Origin: Eudromia elegans
Taxonomy: Eukaryota; Chordata; Aves; Tinamiformes; Tinamidae
Assembly (NCBI GenBank): GCA_003342815.1
Contig: PTEX01000024.1
Span: forward strand, 1,989,159-2,053,158
Direction of reading: 5' to 3'
DNA length: 64,000 nt
The notes beneath the pieces are model-generated. The model worked only from the letters and a program-made list of their open reading frames with translations. It made no database searches and was not told the DNA's origin. Below, piece after piece: positions 25,091-35,409 of the stretch. The position numbers were made by a program, and so were the translations under genes. How positions within the stretch are numbered: position 1 is the stretch's first letter; the number at the start of each line of letters is the position of its first letter.

Positions 25091-25299
25091 AGCAAGTCGG
25101 ACCTGTGCCTTCGCTCAGGAGCTGCTTTTTTATTATTTCCTTTTTTTTAAGTGCGGCATTAACATAGGCTGGATCATCTATGGCCTTTTTGTAAAGATCT
25201 CATGAAACTTCCTAATAACTAGAGAGAAAACCAAAAAAAAAGAAAACGGGAAAAAGTGCAACATTCAAGATTTGCAGCCCTCTTTGCCCCCTCCCTCAA

Positions 25300-25920
25300 G
25301 TTTAATATTGAGCCCAGTGAATCTTAAGACAATAATTTTAATCAGCCAAAGGCTTGGAACTAATTTTAGCCGCTTCTTTTGAGGTTCCCATGCTCCCAGA
25401 CATTCCTCTGGAGATGTTATGTCCCCAGCTCTTCCTGATCTTTATTCTTGTTTACATCCAGAATACATATTAAATCATCTCTGTTTGGAGAGTATGAGCC
25501 TCCTTAAAACCATGAAACATTCAATTACTAATTAGCTGTTTCCTGTTCCTAATGAAGTGAACATGTCGGATTTGGATTAAAATTCAGCTACTGCTCTCCT
25601 CTGTTTATGGTTCCAGATGTTTTTGTTTTATCTAGGAGGTTACTTTGACAGCTACTGCTAAATGATAAATCACTCATATTATAGCTGAAATGCATTTTGA
25701 AATTGAAGTGTGGCAAACTTTGAGATTGCTCCGAGGATCAGTGTCAGTCAGCAGGTCAATACTTGTTCTTTCCTTATGAGTGTTCGGTATTGGCATATGT
25801 AAAACAGTAATGGGGTAGATGTCAACGTTACACGAAATGCTTCTCAATATTATCATTTTTGCTATCATCTTCAAGATCAGCACTTGCGGGTTTAGCTTGG
25901 TGAATTCATGATTCATTGTA
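25300..25920. promoter_or_regulatory. Candidate regulatory stretch in the last DACH2 intron
   Basis: This non-repetitive AT-rich sequence contains a TACTAATTAGCTG motif near 25528-25540 and several TTAAT/ATTAA cores. It lacks low-complexity runs and repeats, like many vertebrate conserved non-coding elements. No motif cluster as strong as that at 16.7 kb is present. The call is tentative. Confidence 0.2.
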
Positions 25921-26064
25921 TAATAAACAGGGATATGGATCCTTGTTAGCTTTCATTTCTGGGGGCATTTTCATATTTATTTTTTTTTTCCTCTGGGCTT
26001 AAAGTTGCTTAATGTGAAAAAATCACAGTTGATATGTACTATAACTAAGAATATATTTATGAAA

Positions 26065-26090
26065 GAAATAAGTGGCTTTCTACTTATTTC
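26065..26090. repeat. Intronic inverted repeat (9-bp stem, 8-nt loop)
   Basis: GAAATAAGT (26065-26073) and ACTTATTTC (26082-26090) are perfect inverted repeats 8 nt apart. They could form a stem-loop in the pre-mRNA about 400 nt upstream of the terminal exon. Confidence 0.7.
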
Positions 26091-26241
26091 CCTAAATAAT
26101 GAAAAATGAATTGCAAAGAAATGCGGAGGTTTCTGAATGAAAGCACCCTTTTCCAAGGAACAGATATTGATTGATTTCTATTACATTTTTAATGCAGTGT
26201 GGTTTTCTTTTAACACACCATTCTCTGGAAGGGTTTGTGCA

Positions 26242-26259
26242 TGTAACACCGGTGTTACA
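26242..26259. promoter_or_regulatory. 18-bp perfect palindrome resembling a T-box dimer site
   Basis: TGTAACACCGGTGTTACA is a perfect palindrome. Each arm, GGTGTTA, resembles a T-box half-site (AGGTGTGA-like), arranged head to head. It lies 230 bp upstream of the DACH2 terminal exon. The palindrome is seen directly; binding is inferred. Confidence 0.4.
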
Positions 26260-26488
26260 CAAGCCATGTTACTGTGTGCAAGACATCACATGCTGTCTGA
26301 TGGGAGGAAAAAGAAGAAAAACCGGGTGTTTGGGTAAAGACAGACTAATGGCATGTGCTGAAGGAGGGAGTCTACAGAGGAGAAAAAGCCCAGAAACAAG
26401 GGGGAATCCTACCTGCATTGGAATTAATTACAGCATGCTTAAAATGTCACTGACCTTTATTCTTCTCTTTTTTTTTTTTTTCCTCCAG

Positions 26489-26526
26489 AAAACAGAACAT
26501 ACATCAAACCTACTATTATGTACTGA
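26489..26526 (+). CDS. DACH2: DACH2 terminal coding exon and stop
   Basis: A long polypyrimidine tract ending CCTCCAG precedes 26489. Joined to the single base from the previous exon, the frame reads ENRTYIKPTIMY and stops at TGA (26524-26526). The ending parallels the aromatic, Lys-Thr/Pro-Thr, Met-Tyr C-terminus of DACH1, which supports homology of this terminal exon and correct phase. The exon is too short to find by open-frame length alone. The whole visible C-terminal part of the protein, from the codon split at 12245, is about 180 residues. Confidence 0.88.
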
Positions 26527-27505
26527 AGGAAACACCTTTTGTTGAAAAATGTATAATGATCACTCTTTGAAGACTATATAGTTCATGAGAAACATCCCTT
26601 CAGACCTTTGAGGCCTTCAGTACTGTGTGAAGAACAGGATTTGTAGCATGAAACTTGAAGGACAATTCCAAGCAATTTACTGTTGCTGCATCGAAAACTG
26701 CCGTATTGTCATTAAGAAATATTGAGACTTTTTACAAGCTCACCATACCAAACCAAGCCTGTTGCAACAGATCATTTTTAGGTCCCAGGAGATAGGAAGG
26801 AGTTTTAGTATTTTTAAGCACACACAGGAATTATTCCCCTTCCCTCCTCCCCCTCGAGGAACTTCTCTTTTTCCCTAGGGCGGTAGCTATTACTGGATAG
26901 CAATGGCACAATGATTTTAAGCCACAAAGGTCCTCACTGGCTGTACATCATACCAGCCCAGTTTATCACTGAAACTGTTCAACATGGAGCTGTTTCGATT
27001 GTGTTTATAAATTAAGCTTTGTTTACTGAAGCAGATACTCGATATATATTACGTTTTAAAAAGAAATGTGTGTACATTTTTTAAAAGAATGATGTAAAAA
27101 CTGTCCTTTCATTAGATGACCAATTCAAAAGTGTGAGCTAAACCCTAATAGCTGACGTAATATGAGGATTATAATTGATGCTTTTTTATGCTCAGTTCAG
27201 CTTGGCTTTTGGTCTTTTAAGATGAAAAAAAAAATGAATATGCAGTAGAGTGTTAGATAATGGAAACTTTTAAGTATGGTTTCTCTGTTGTACCATATTA
27301 AGTTAAAGTACACATTCTTTGTTAAAAATGTTCTTGCTAAAAATACAGTATTAAAATTTTTTTGTTTGACTTTGGAAATCTTTTAAGGTTTTTTTTTTTT
27401 GACTGTGAATTCCCATAGTTATTGTACTAATACAAAAGAGTATTTTGCACTATTAAAAATACTTGAAGAAATCACTTAATAAAGAGGGTGGGTTGGTGTT
27501 AAACA
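26527..27505 (+). other. DACH2: DACH2 3' untranslated region
   Basis: About 980 nt of AT-rich sequence runs from the TGA to the inferred cleavage region after AATAAA at 27478-27483. It contains a pyrimidine-rich patch near 26836-26876, several T-runs including one near 27391-27402, and an earlier weak signal ATTAAA at 27350-27355. There are no long open frames. The 3' end is inferred from the signal and the GT-rich downstream element, and alternative ends downstream are possible, for example AATAAA at 28129-28134. Confidence 0.7.
27478..27505 (+). terminator. DACH2 polyadenylation signal and GT-rich downstream element
   Basis: AATAAA at 27478-27483 is followed by GAGGGTGGGTTGGTGTT (27484-27500), a GU-rich element typical of vertebrate cleavage sites. 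The distances suggest cleavage within or just before the GT-rich tract. Weaker upstream ATTAAA at 27350-27355 may give a shorter form. Confidence 0.7.
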
Positions 27506-27659
27506 TTTTCCTAATTCTTGCATGTCAAAAATTCTGAACTTACTTTAAAAATAACCAAAACTTTCCTTGGAAAAATAGGTGACCGACGTCTGCTTTGACT
27601 CAAGTGGAAATAGTAATCACATATCCCATCCATAATGCATTGGTCAAAGCACAAAGCTT

Positions 27660-27860
27660 ATTTGCCTATAAGTTCATGTTTATGTGTGTCTGTTTATATT
27701 TATACACACATACACACTCCAAATTAAATCAATACTATATATATATTTGGGGAAGGGCAGGATGGATGTATTTCCCACAAATATATATATTTGTACCTAC
27801 AAATATATTTGTATGTATGCTATATATAACATTATATATATATAGTATTACATACACTTG
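27660..27860. repeat. AT/CA-rich low-complexity block with adjacent palindromes
   Basis: Alternating purine-pyrimidine sequence (TATATA, TGTGTG and CACACA tracts) includes two perfect palindromes, ACAAATATATATATTTGT (27777-27794) and TACAAATATATTTGTA (27798-27813), separated by 3 bp. The block begins about 155 bp past the inferred DACH2 cleavage region. Confidence 0.8.
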
Positions 27861-28184
27861 TGTGCGTGGCCTCTAGGATTTCATTTCTATTTTTAAGCAG
27901 ATTTTGTTTTCCAACAGGGGGTCGTGGTTACCTGGTTAGCCAGCTTTGGAGTCTAGTTCCGGACGGTGCTGCGTCTGCTACAGCGGAACGTTTTATCTCA
28001 ACCAAGAACAGATTCAAGAGAACAGGATGGCCTCTGTCTTAGAGGTGATCAAATTAATTACGGGCAGACTTCGTCTGGCCTTTCAGTGTAATAAGTGTGT
28101 TTTATTCCGTATTATTGCAGTCATTCTGAATAAAACTGCGGCAATCACATCATTGCCTTATGACTAAACAGTGGAAAATACTGA

Positions 28185-28290
28185 GCGATCCAGCCAGCGG
28201 ACGCGCTGGGAGCGGCGGGCGCCACCGCCCGCCCTCCGCCGCAGAACCTCCCGTGTCATTAAAACACGGCGGTACCCGAGCCTCGGCTCC
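28185..28290. other. Small GC-rich CpG islet 7
   Basis: About 100 bp of very GC-rich sequence lies in AT-rich surroundings, with several CpGs. No gene or repeat is recognised. Confidence 0.45.
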
Positions 28291-29454
28291 AGAGTGGGTT
28301 ATTCACCCCTTTGGATTCTGTTCCATCTTTATTCGCTGAGATGAGTGAATCTTAGTTCTAATATTTTTTTTAAGATCTTGCAACATTCCTTAGAGCACTA
28401 CAGTATTTCTGAGTATTCTGGCTGGTTAATCCAACTCTGGTGTTACTCCTGAGAGCAGATTTTGAGAAAAAAAAAACCAAAAAACACCAACTCTTTGATT
28501 AATTACAATACATTTTATAAAAAAAAATATAACTATGTTAGTCTTTGAGATGTTAAATATTTGAGGAGGTTTTATTCCTTATAAAGATAGTTTTAGGGTG
28601 TGTTTTTTTTCTTTAATGGCTGATGTACATTTGTTAACTCTGCGCTGTTACTGGGTTGATGAGCACATCATTGGTTTCTCGTTTGCCCTACCCAGAATAG
28701 TTTTAAATGTCAAAGTACTGGCAAATGGGGGACTGATAAATTTCAGAGACTGCCTCTGTTGTTCAGTCCTCGTTAGGTAGCTCCTGATAGATATTGGCAA
28801 ACCAAGACACTGAGCTTATTGTGTGCCCGCTCTACCTATTGAGCACACATCTGACGCAGACTTGCGTTTGCAAAAGCCTGTTATGGTGCAGAGCAACTGG
28901 TAAGTTCGGCCCATTGCAATTGATTAGGCCATATTAAAGTGCAGATTTCATTTATGTCTTTGTACTTCCTATCATCCCCATACTAATATTACAAATGACG
29001 TGCTTCTACATGGAGACCTGTGTAGATCTACGTAGGGAGCTACATAGGCTGTCATTTTCATTGACACAAAAGCTTATCTAGCTGTTTCTGACTGACAGAT
29101 CCCTGAAATAACGGAATGGTGAATTGGACCCCTGCTTGAGAAGAGCCACGTAACCGAGTAGTGACGTTTCATACCAGCTGAGCCAAATTATAGAAAACGT
29201 AACTGTTTGTAATAGTTTGAAAAAATACACTGCAAATTAGTGTAGTTTGCCCATAAAACAGGACAGACGTGATTTATGAGTATATGATTTGACCTGTGGG
29301 CTACTTTTCACAATAGCTCCTGATGCTGTCAACAGTCTAAGCTACAAGCACAGGAGGAGCACATGGGGTGCTGGGTGTATCTACAGAGCTCCATCGAGCA
29401 GTGTTCCTTGTGAACGTTCCTGCAGGAAAACGCGGTTGTCTCTGAGCGTGACAA

Positions 29455-30030
29455 AGTGATTCCTCCTGGGTGAGAAGGCCACTGGGCTCCTGGCTGCATC
29501 AGGAGGAGCGTTGTCATCAGGGTGAGGGAGGGGATCCCGATCTATCCCCTCTGCTCAGCCCTGGTGAGGCCGCACCTGCAATATTGGGTGCAGTTCTGGG
29601 CTTGCCAGGACAAGAGGGACGTGAGGCTTCTCGAGGGGGTCCAGTGTAGGGCAACAAAGATGATGAAGGGACTGGAGCATCCACCGTATGAGAAACGACT
29701 GAGTGAAGTGGGTCAGTTTAGCCTGAAGAAGAGAAGACTGAGGAGAGATCTGATCAATCTGTATAAATACCTGTGGGGAGAATGCAAAGAGGATGGGGCC
29801 TAACTGTTCCCAGGAAGTTCCATGTTCACATGAGGAGGAGCTTCTTTCCTGTGAGGGTGACGGAGCCCCGGAACAGGCTGCCCAGAGAGGCTGTGGAGTC
29901 TCCTTCCCTGGAGATCTTCCAAACCCGCCTGGAGCCACCCTGTGCCCCGTGCTCTGGGTGTCCCTGCTGGAGCAGGGGGTTGGTCTGGATCATCTCTACA
30001 GGTCCCTTCAACCTCAACCCTTCTGAGATT
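29455..30030 (+). mobile_element. CR1 LINE fragment, 3' end, plus strand, with internal deletion
   Basis: Sense-orientation CR1 3' sequence carries signature blocks such as CTCAGCCCTGGTGAGGCCGC, GGAGAATGCAAAGAGGATGG, GAACAGGCTGCCCAGAGAGG and GTCCCTGCTGGAGCAGGGGG. Relative to the usual CR1 arrangement, about 60 bp between GATGGGGCC and GGAAGTTCCA is missing (29792-29822 area). The 5' boundary is uncertain and may extend to about 29.35 kb. No intact ORF2 is present, so it is a dead 5'-truncated copy. Confidence 0.95.
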
Positions 30031-30659
30031 TACACAGTTTAACAATTTCAAAAGGCAAGTATGGGACAAACCGTGTCCTGTGGCCTAGCGGGTAGACTTC
30101 ACACCGTGCAGTCCCCTAGATCAGTGTGAAATGGTCCCTCAGGGTTTGGCTTTCTATTTAGGTCTTTACTTTCCCCATGAAAGTGAAGGTGGGAAGCGAG
30201 GCTTTGCCTCTCCCCATGTTCTCAGGGTTTCCTCCTGGTGGGGCCCATAGCGCTGCTGGGCCTGGGTGGCAGGGCGGCCTTCCCGCCCCCCTCGGAACTG
30301 CCTTGGAAACCACGGCAAGACTTGGGGGTGGTGGCGCCTGGACACAAGGTGATCTTGGCTACGTGCGGGCAGGTTAATGCGCCACGTATTTCAGCAGTTT
30401 TTATGAATCTTGTCTAATGCGGAGCTCTATCATAATATACCGTAACAGAATCAATAGTGACCAATCTCAATTTAAAATCTGGATCTATAGTAATACACAG
30501 CAAGAGCCCTCTTCTATAGAAATGCATGGCTGTGCATTAAAAGCCAAACACTGGCTTAAGTAATTGCGATCTGCAAGTAAGTGGCCCATTAATATATTTA
30601 TTTATAGAATATTTTTGGTAACATGACCAAAAGAAAAAACAAAAGCGGGCTGAAGTGAA

Positions 30660-31025
30660 ATATTGTGAATTTCCCGCACGGCCCCAGGCGATCACGGCGA
30701 TGGCTCCCGCGTGGACGTGTCACACACGTGCAGGAAGCCGCTCCATGAGAACGCAGCGCGGTCTCCGTTCGGGACCCGGCGACACGGCGGCTCGGGCAGC
30801 GGCCGGCACATCCAGACCGGCTCCCTTCCCGTGGCGGTTCCTGCGGCTCCGCTGCTTCCCGCCCGGCCGCGCGGGGGCAGCAGGTTTGTCCTCAGAGCCG
30901 GGTCACGGGCTGCCCTCGCCTGCCGTACGTGCTGCAGAGCCTTGGGCACGTGTCAAACACCCGTTAATAAAAACGGTGGCTCCAATCCCACCTGCAAGGA
31001 GGGCCGCGTTTGGAGCTAGGCTGGA
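30660..31025. other. GC-rich CpG islet 8
   Basis: About 365 bp of strongly CpG-dense DNA lies 0.6 kb downstream of the CR1 copy. Both strands are open by composition only, and no family resemblance is seen. Confidence 0.5.
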
Positions 31026-32236
31026 AGGAGAGGGGGGAAAAAAGATTTTAAACGATTCACTTGTAGATGAATTATGACTTACTGTTATTTCATATGTGTA
31101 TGTTGAAGAGATCAATCGGAATTAACCTATTCAGTATCAGCACGAGGGAACTGCTGCTGGCTGCTCCCCTTACACTAGACCCCAATGCATTCCTGCCTTC
31201 ACTGGACAGCTAAGCAGGCATCTTAATACATCATCATTTGTGGGAAAGCCAGGGAGCAGCACAGTCCAGGTAGGAGAAAATTCCTGTTGGAGCTCATTTT
31301 TTAAAATAAAAATAGGACTCTACTCTTCGGAGGCCCAATTAGGAAGACAGTGAGGTTTTACTACATCTTCATTGTGTAATACTGTTGACATAATCCAAAA
31401 TGATGAACGTCAATACTGCACCATATATCAAAATGCTTTTATGATACCTGATAAGGAATTATACCTGGCAAATCAGATCTTTTATAATGTTTAAACATTT
31501 GGTCCTACATCTCTGAAAATACATATGCTGCTTGTGCAAGAGTGACACTGGAATTTATACACGCTAGTTAATAAACCCCTGTTCCCAGATCCCAACCCTT
31601 TGCTTTGGTTTAATGATGGGAAAAGGTAACTGCCAACCTCCCTGGCAGGGCAGGCCAGGCAGCGAGCGGGGCACCGGAGCGGGAGCTCCCACGGAATTAG
31701 GGGAAAAGGAGAAGAAAGCAGAAGTGCAGAATGAACTTTATTGCTCCAGTGCCAGCAGGATTGGGCTCAACTTTGATCACATTTTGTTTTGTACCCGGAG
31801 GAAAGTGTCTGTTTTGTGCTTCCCCTCCTGCCTCCTGCCCCTAGCTGGAGCCAGTTCATTCCCAGCGCTGTGCTGCCATCCGTTGATGATGCCGGGGCAC
31901 TCACAGAGACCTTCTGGCAGGAAAACGCTCCACCATTCATTACATTAACAGCCTTTCTCTTAGCAGACAGTCCAAAGCAATGTCAGATAAATTGCTGCCT
32001 TTTCTCCCTTGGTGTCAAATGAGGAAGGAGAAACCACCCAAAATAAGAAAAGAGAAAAAAAAAAAAGCCCTGTCCTAATAACTTAAAAATATCAAGAAAG
32101 AAATTCCCCATTGAATTTTGTTTAATAGTTCCATAAAACTGGCAAAGACAGGAATAGAGCTCAGAGATTTTTGGTGTCAGATCAGTGCTTTGCATTTTAT
32201 GTGATCATTCACTTCTTGTGCAAAGTAAGTATTTGA

Positions 32237-32270
32237 TAGCATTTGACAGCTGATTTATTAGCATTTGACA
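32237..32270. promoter_or_regulatory. Candidate HOX-PBX/MEIS composite site
   Basis: TAGCATTTGACA is directly repeated (32237-32248 and 32259-32270), 22 bp or two helical turns apart. The first copy runs into TGACAG (MEIS/TGIF-like, 32244-32249), and TGATTTATTA (HOX-PBX-like, 32251-32260) lies between. This is motif evidence only. Confidence 0.35.
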
Positions 32271-32960
32271 CCAATATTATGAACGTTGAAATGACTCTAC
32301 ACCGTGCAAAGCAGTGTAAAAATCACTGATTCCTTTCATGGCTTTTTTTACCTAGTAGTTTAAAACCACAAATTAATTTCAAAGGAAAAAAATTAATTCC
32401 TCACACCTCAGTTGTAATTCTTTATTTCTTCTAGTATTTATTATGTTCAGCTCATAGTAACTTCCATGCTCATAACATTAGAAGGAGCCATGGAAAAATG
32501 AGAAGTCTGTTACTGTGCTGGAAAACACCGTGGGACTGAGACTGTTGATTTATAACAAAGCGGATAAGAACTCTGCATATTTCTGAGAGTGAACAGTTTT
32601 TCAAATAAGCAGAAATTTTCACCAAATACAACTTCTATATTCACTGAAATTGTTTTTGGTTTCTTCCAAGAAAACCTTCATGAAATTCCCAAGCTAAGGT
32701 GTTTCGTTTTTGTTGTTTTGAAGATAGGTCATTACAGACCCTACCATGCATCATATAAGAAAGAAGAAAGGATGCATCAGTTTAAAACTTTCTGGAATTT
32801 GGAATTTCTGGAAAGCTTTCCAATTTGGTTGGAATTTGAATGCCTCTGTTATAGCATTAGTGAAATATTTGCAACTAGAGAAAAAAACAAGATAATTGAT
32901 TGCATTGATTCATTACATAATCAATTTCACGTATCATCTGTGTAAAAACTTACTGGAGAA

Positions 32961-33014
32961 AAAGAAGAATAAAGAAGAATAGAGAAGAATAGAGAAGAAT
33001 TAAAGAAGAATAGA
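32961..33014. repeat. 10-bp purine-rich minisatellite
   Basis: Four consecutive 10-mers of the type AAAGAAGAAT/AGAGAAGAAT are followed by a TAAAGAAGAATAGAGAG copy with an inserted base. The array is purine-only on the + strand apart from T at each unit end. Confidence 0.9.
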
Positions 33015-33534
33015 GAGATTTCCCCACCCCAGGAAATTAAGCCAATAAAGAAGGTTCTGTTGCCCTACAAATATATTTTTAGAAGATCTAATTCATGCTG
33101 TGAAATTTGTCAAGTACATGATTATTGGAAATGCAGTGGGCAATATCATGTGTTGACAGGCTGTGCTACCTCCGTGAAAACAATGATACTGTTTGCTCAC
33201 GTGGTCCCAGCCCAGTTTGAAAGGAGGAGCCTCTCTGATGTCACACATCGCAGCGGCTCCTCCAGCTAGGATAACGTGGTAGCAGCATGAATAAGGTAAG
33301 TATCTGTGAAGCTCATGGGCTGGTGAGGAGGGCGGAACGATTTTCCGGCCTCTGGAACGCTGACAGCCGGAATGACCCGTGTCTGGTCTTGTCACGTTAC
33401 CTCACATTACACCTTGTAACACCATCCAGCAACATATAACCGGAAAAAAAGTTGCTCCGGCATGGGATTGCAAGATTTTCAAGGTTACGAGTGTCTGATT
33501 GTCACCGTGCCCACATTTTCTAGATCAATCAGAG

Positions 33535-33775
33535 CGGCCTTCTGCTGGCCTCTATGGATAGAGCTACGAAGCCGGGCATTAGCTCTCCCGCCAGCCCTCC
33601 CGTGCTGAGCAGCGTCGGCGCGGCGCGCTGGCTGCACGACCTGCAGCAGAACATGGGGAGCTGCCGGGCCCGTCCGCAGGCGCCTGCGCTGGGTGCCCCG
33701 CGCCGTGTTCCCTCCCAGCGCCTCGCCGCGCGCGGCGCTCCTGGCCAGGTCCCACGAACGGAAAGAGCAAATCTT
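33535..33775. other. GC-rich CpG islet 9
   Basis: This very CpG-dense 240-bp segment includes GGCGCGGCGCGCTGG near 33617. Open frames on both strands are compositional, and no gene or repeat is recognised. Confidence 0.5.
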
Positions 33776-34819
33776 GAATGCATTTAAGTCAAAGCACAAC
33801 AGAACTATTTATTGAGAAAAAGAGAAAGAAAAGCAGGCAATTTTCCCTTCATCAGCATGAGAGCTGTGTCTGAGGGGTAGAAAAGAAATAAATCCAAACA
33901 TCTATCTTATTTTTCTTGAACCCATAAAGGTAGCAAAGGGAAAGATATTAAAGATATCATTAACTTAAACATATCATTTACTTAACCTCAGAGAGGGGAC
34001 TGGCTTCCATGGTCAGTGGTTCCAGTATAACGCACCCTCACACATTAGTTTTTGCTTATTTTATAGTTACGATTTAGAAAGAGATTTGACCAGCAGTTAT
34101 TACTAAACTTAGGCATTTTGAAAATTAAAGATTAAAAGATAATGAAGTTAACGTGCTGCAAATGGGCTCTGGTTCCTTTTGGCTTTAGTTTCATTGGAAA
34201 TGTGAACATGTCTTCCTTTCTTGATCATCACATACATGTCCCATTAATGTCAGTGAGAGTTCTGCTGATACACCAGAGGAAGGGTTTGTTATAAGATATG
34301 TATGTCCAAAGCCTGAGTCTCAGCCTCAAGGCTTTTGGCTTATTGAAACACTGAAAAACTAACGTGGATTTACACTGCCTGCTACATTCCTACAAATATC
34401 ATTTTAAAAACAGCATAATGGATTTATATTCCCTTGTTTATGTCTTGTAGCTTTATAAAATAGAAAGATAGAAAAATATATTTCCTCACTCCACATGCAG
34501 TTTATTCTATGTAGAGCTGGAGCCGCTGTGTTTCCTGCTACATGCCATAAGGAAAGGAAATGAATTGTTAAACTTGAGCATGTGATAAGAATAAAGACAT
34601 TCAGTGCCTGCTCCTGGCCCCGTTTCACTACAGGCCCCCTCCCACCCCGTCCCCACTGCCAGCGAGGGTATGGGAGCGGGGCCGGTGTGTCTATACATAC
34701 ATATATATGTGTGTGCATGTGAAAACAAGATTACCTTAAGCTCATTACTGGCCACTGACAGGGTCCTGCTGTAAAAACTTTTGATGAATAGTCAGTATCT
34801 GATTCCTGAGTAATAACAG

Positions 34820-35060
34820 AAAAGTTACTTGCAATCATTATTGCAAATGGAAAAATTAATTGTAAATAACTGGAAGTCAATTAAGGCTGGGTTCTGCTGG
34901 GTAATGCAAATCTTTTATAGTTTTGTTTCAGTTAACTGCCTCATTAATGATTTATAGATGTGTATACAGCTGTGGGAACCATAGCATTATCTAATGCACT
35001 CAGAGAATAATTACACATGAAAAGAACTACGCAGCTCAAGGGAAAAACTCAGAAATTACT
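34820..35060. promoter_or_regulatory. Candidate intergenic enhancer: octamer plus HOX-PBX-like sites
   Basis: A perfect octamer ATGCAAAT (34904-34911), a palindromic CATTAATG (34942-34949) overlapping TGATTTAT (34948-34955), and AATTAATTG near 34856 fall within about 100 bp. The area is single-copy without simple repeats. It is about 7.4 kb past the DACH2 poly(A) signal. Confidence 0.35.
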
Positions 35061-35308
35061 GCTTTAACTTCAACCATATTAAGATGCAGAGTATCTAGAA
35101 ACAGGCTGTGATGTTTTATCATTTTTAAGCTATACTCTACTTTTTTAAAAAGGAAAAATATTTTTATATAGGAAAATATTGATATACTTCAATATTACAC
35201 AGTGGGTAAAATATCGAACCTTCTCAGGGTGAGAATACAAGCTATTCATGGTATTTAAATGCCTAAGGTATAAAACACTCCCATTCCCTCTGTGCATCTG
35301 TTATGCAG

Positions 35309-35409
35309 GAGAAAAAGACATTACTGGCTGGGCATACGCCTGCATGTCCCTGATTTACACAGAGCCAGAATTAATTTTGGGAAAACTCCAGAAGCCCGTT
35401 TCCAGCTAT
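35309..35409 (+). other. Exon-like segment with splice-site consensus (unconfirmed)
   Basis: A pyrimidine-rich stretch and ATGCAG precede 35309, and GTGAGT follows 35409. Two of three frames are open. One runs EKDITGWAYACMSLIYTEPE, continues 13 more codons, and ends exactly at the donor in phase 0. I do not recognise the peptide, and no partner exon is evident. It could be a cryptic exon or chance. Confidence 0.2.

Larger units (their letters stand above)
18468..26488 (+). other. DACH2: DACH2 last intron (8.0 kb)
   Basis: This intron separates the weak donor at 18468 from the terminal acceptor, which has a long T-rich tract ending CCTCCAG at 26488. It contains a CpG islet (22140-22450), a minus-strand CR1 fragment (24549-24804) with a GC-rich flank (to about 25090), candidate regulatory stretches near 20940-21050 and 25300-25920, a stem-loop (26065-26090) and an 18-bp palindrome (26242-26259). 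A 176-codon open frame at 22861-23391 matches no family and ends in low-complexity Lys-rich sequence, so I do not call it a gene. Confidence 0.85.
27506..29454. other. Intergenic DNA just downstream of DACH2
   Basis: No gene is recognised. The region contains an AT/CA-rich stretch with two perfect palindromes (27777-27813), a small CpG islet (28185-28290), an alternative poly(A) signal (28129-28134) and otherwise AT-rich single-copy sequence. Short open frames here match no family. Confidence 0.6.
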
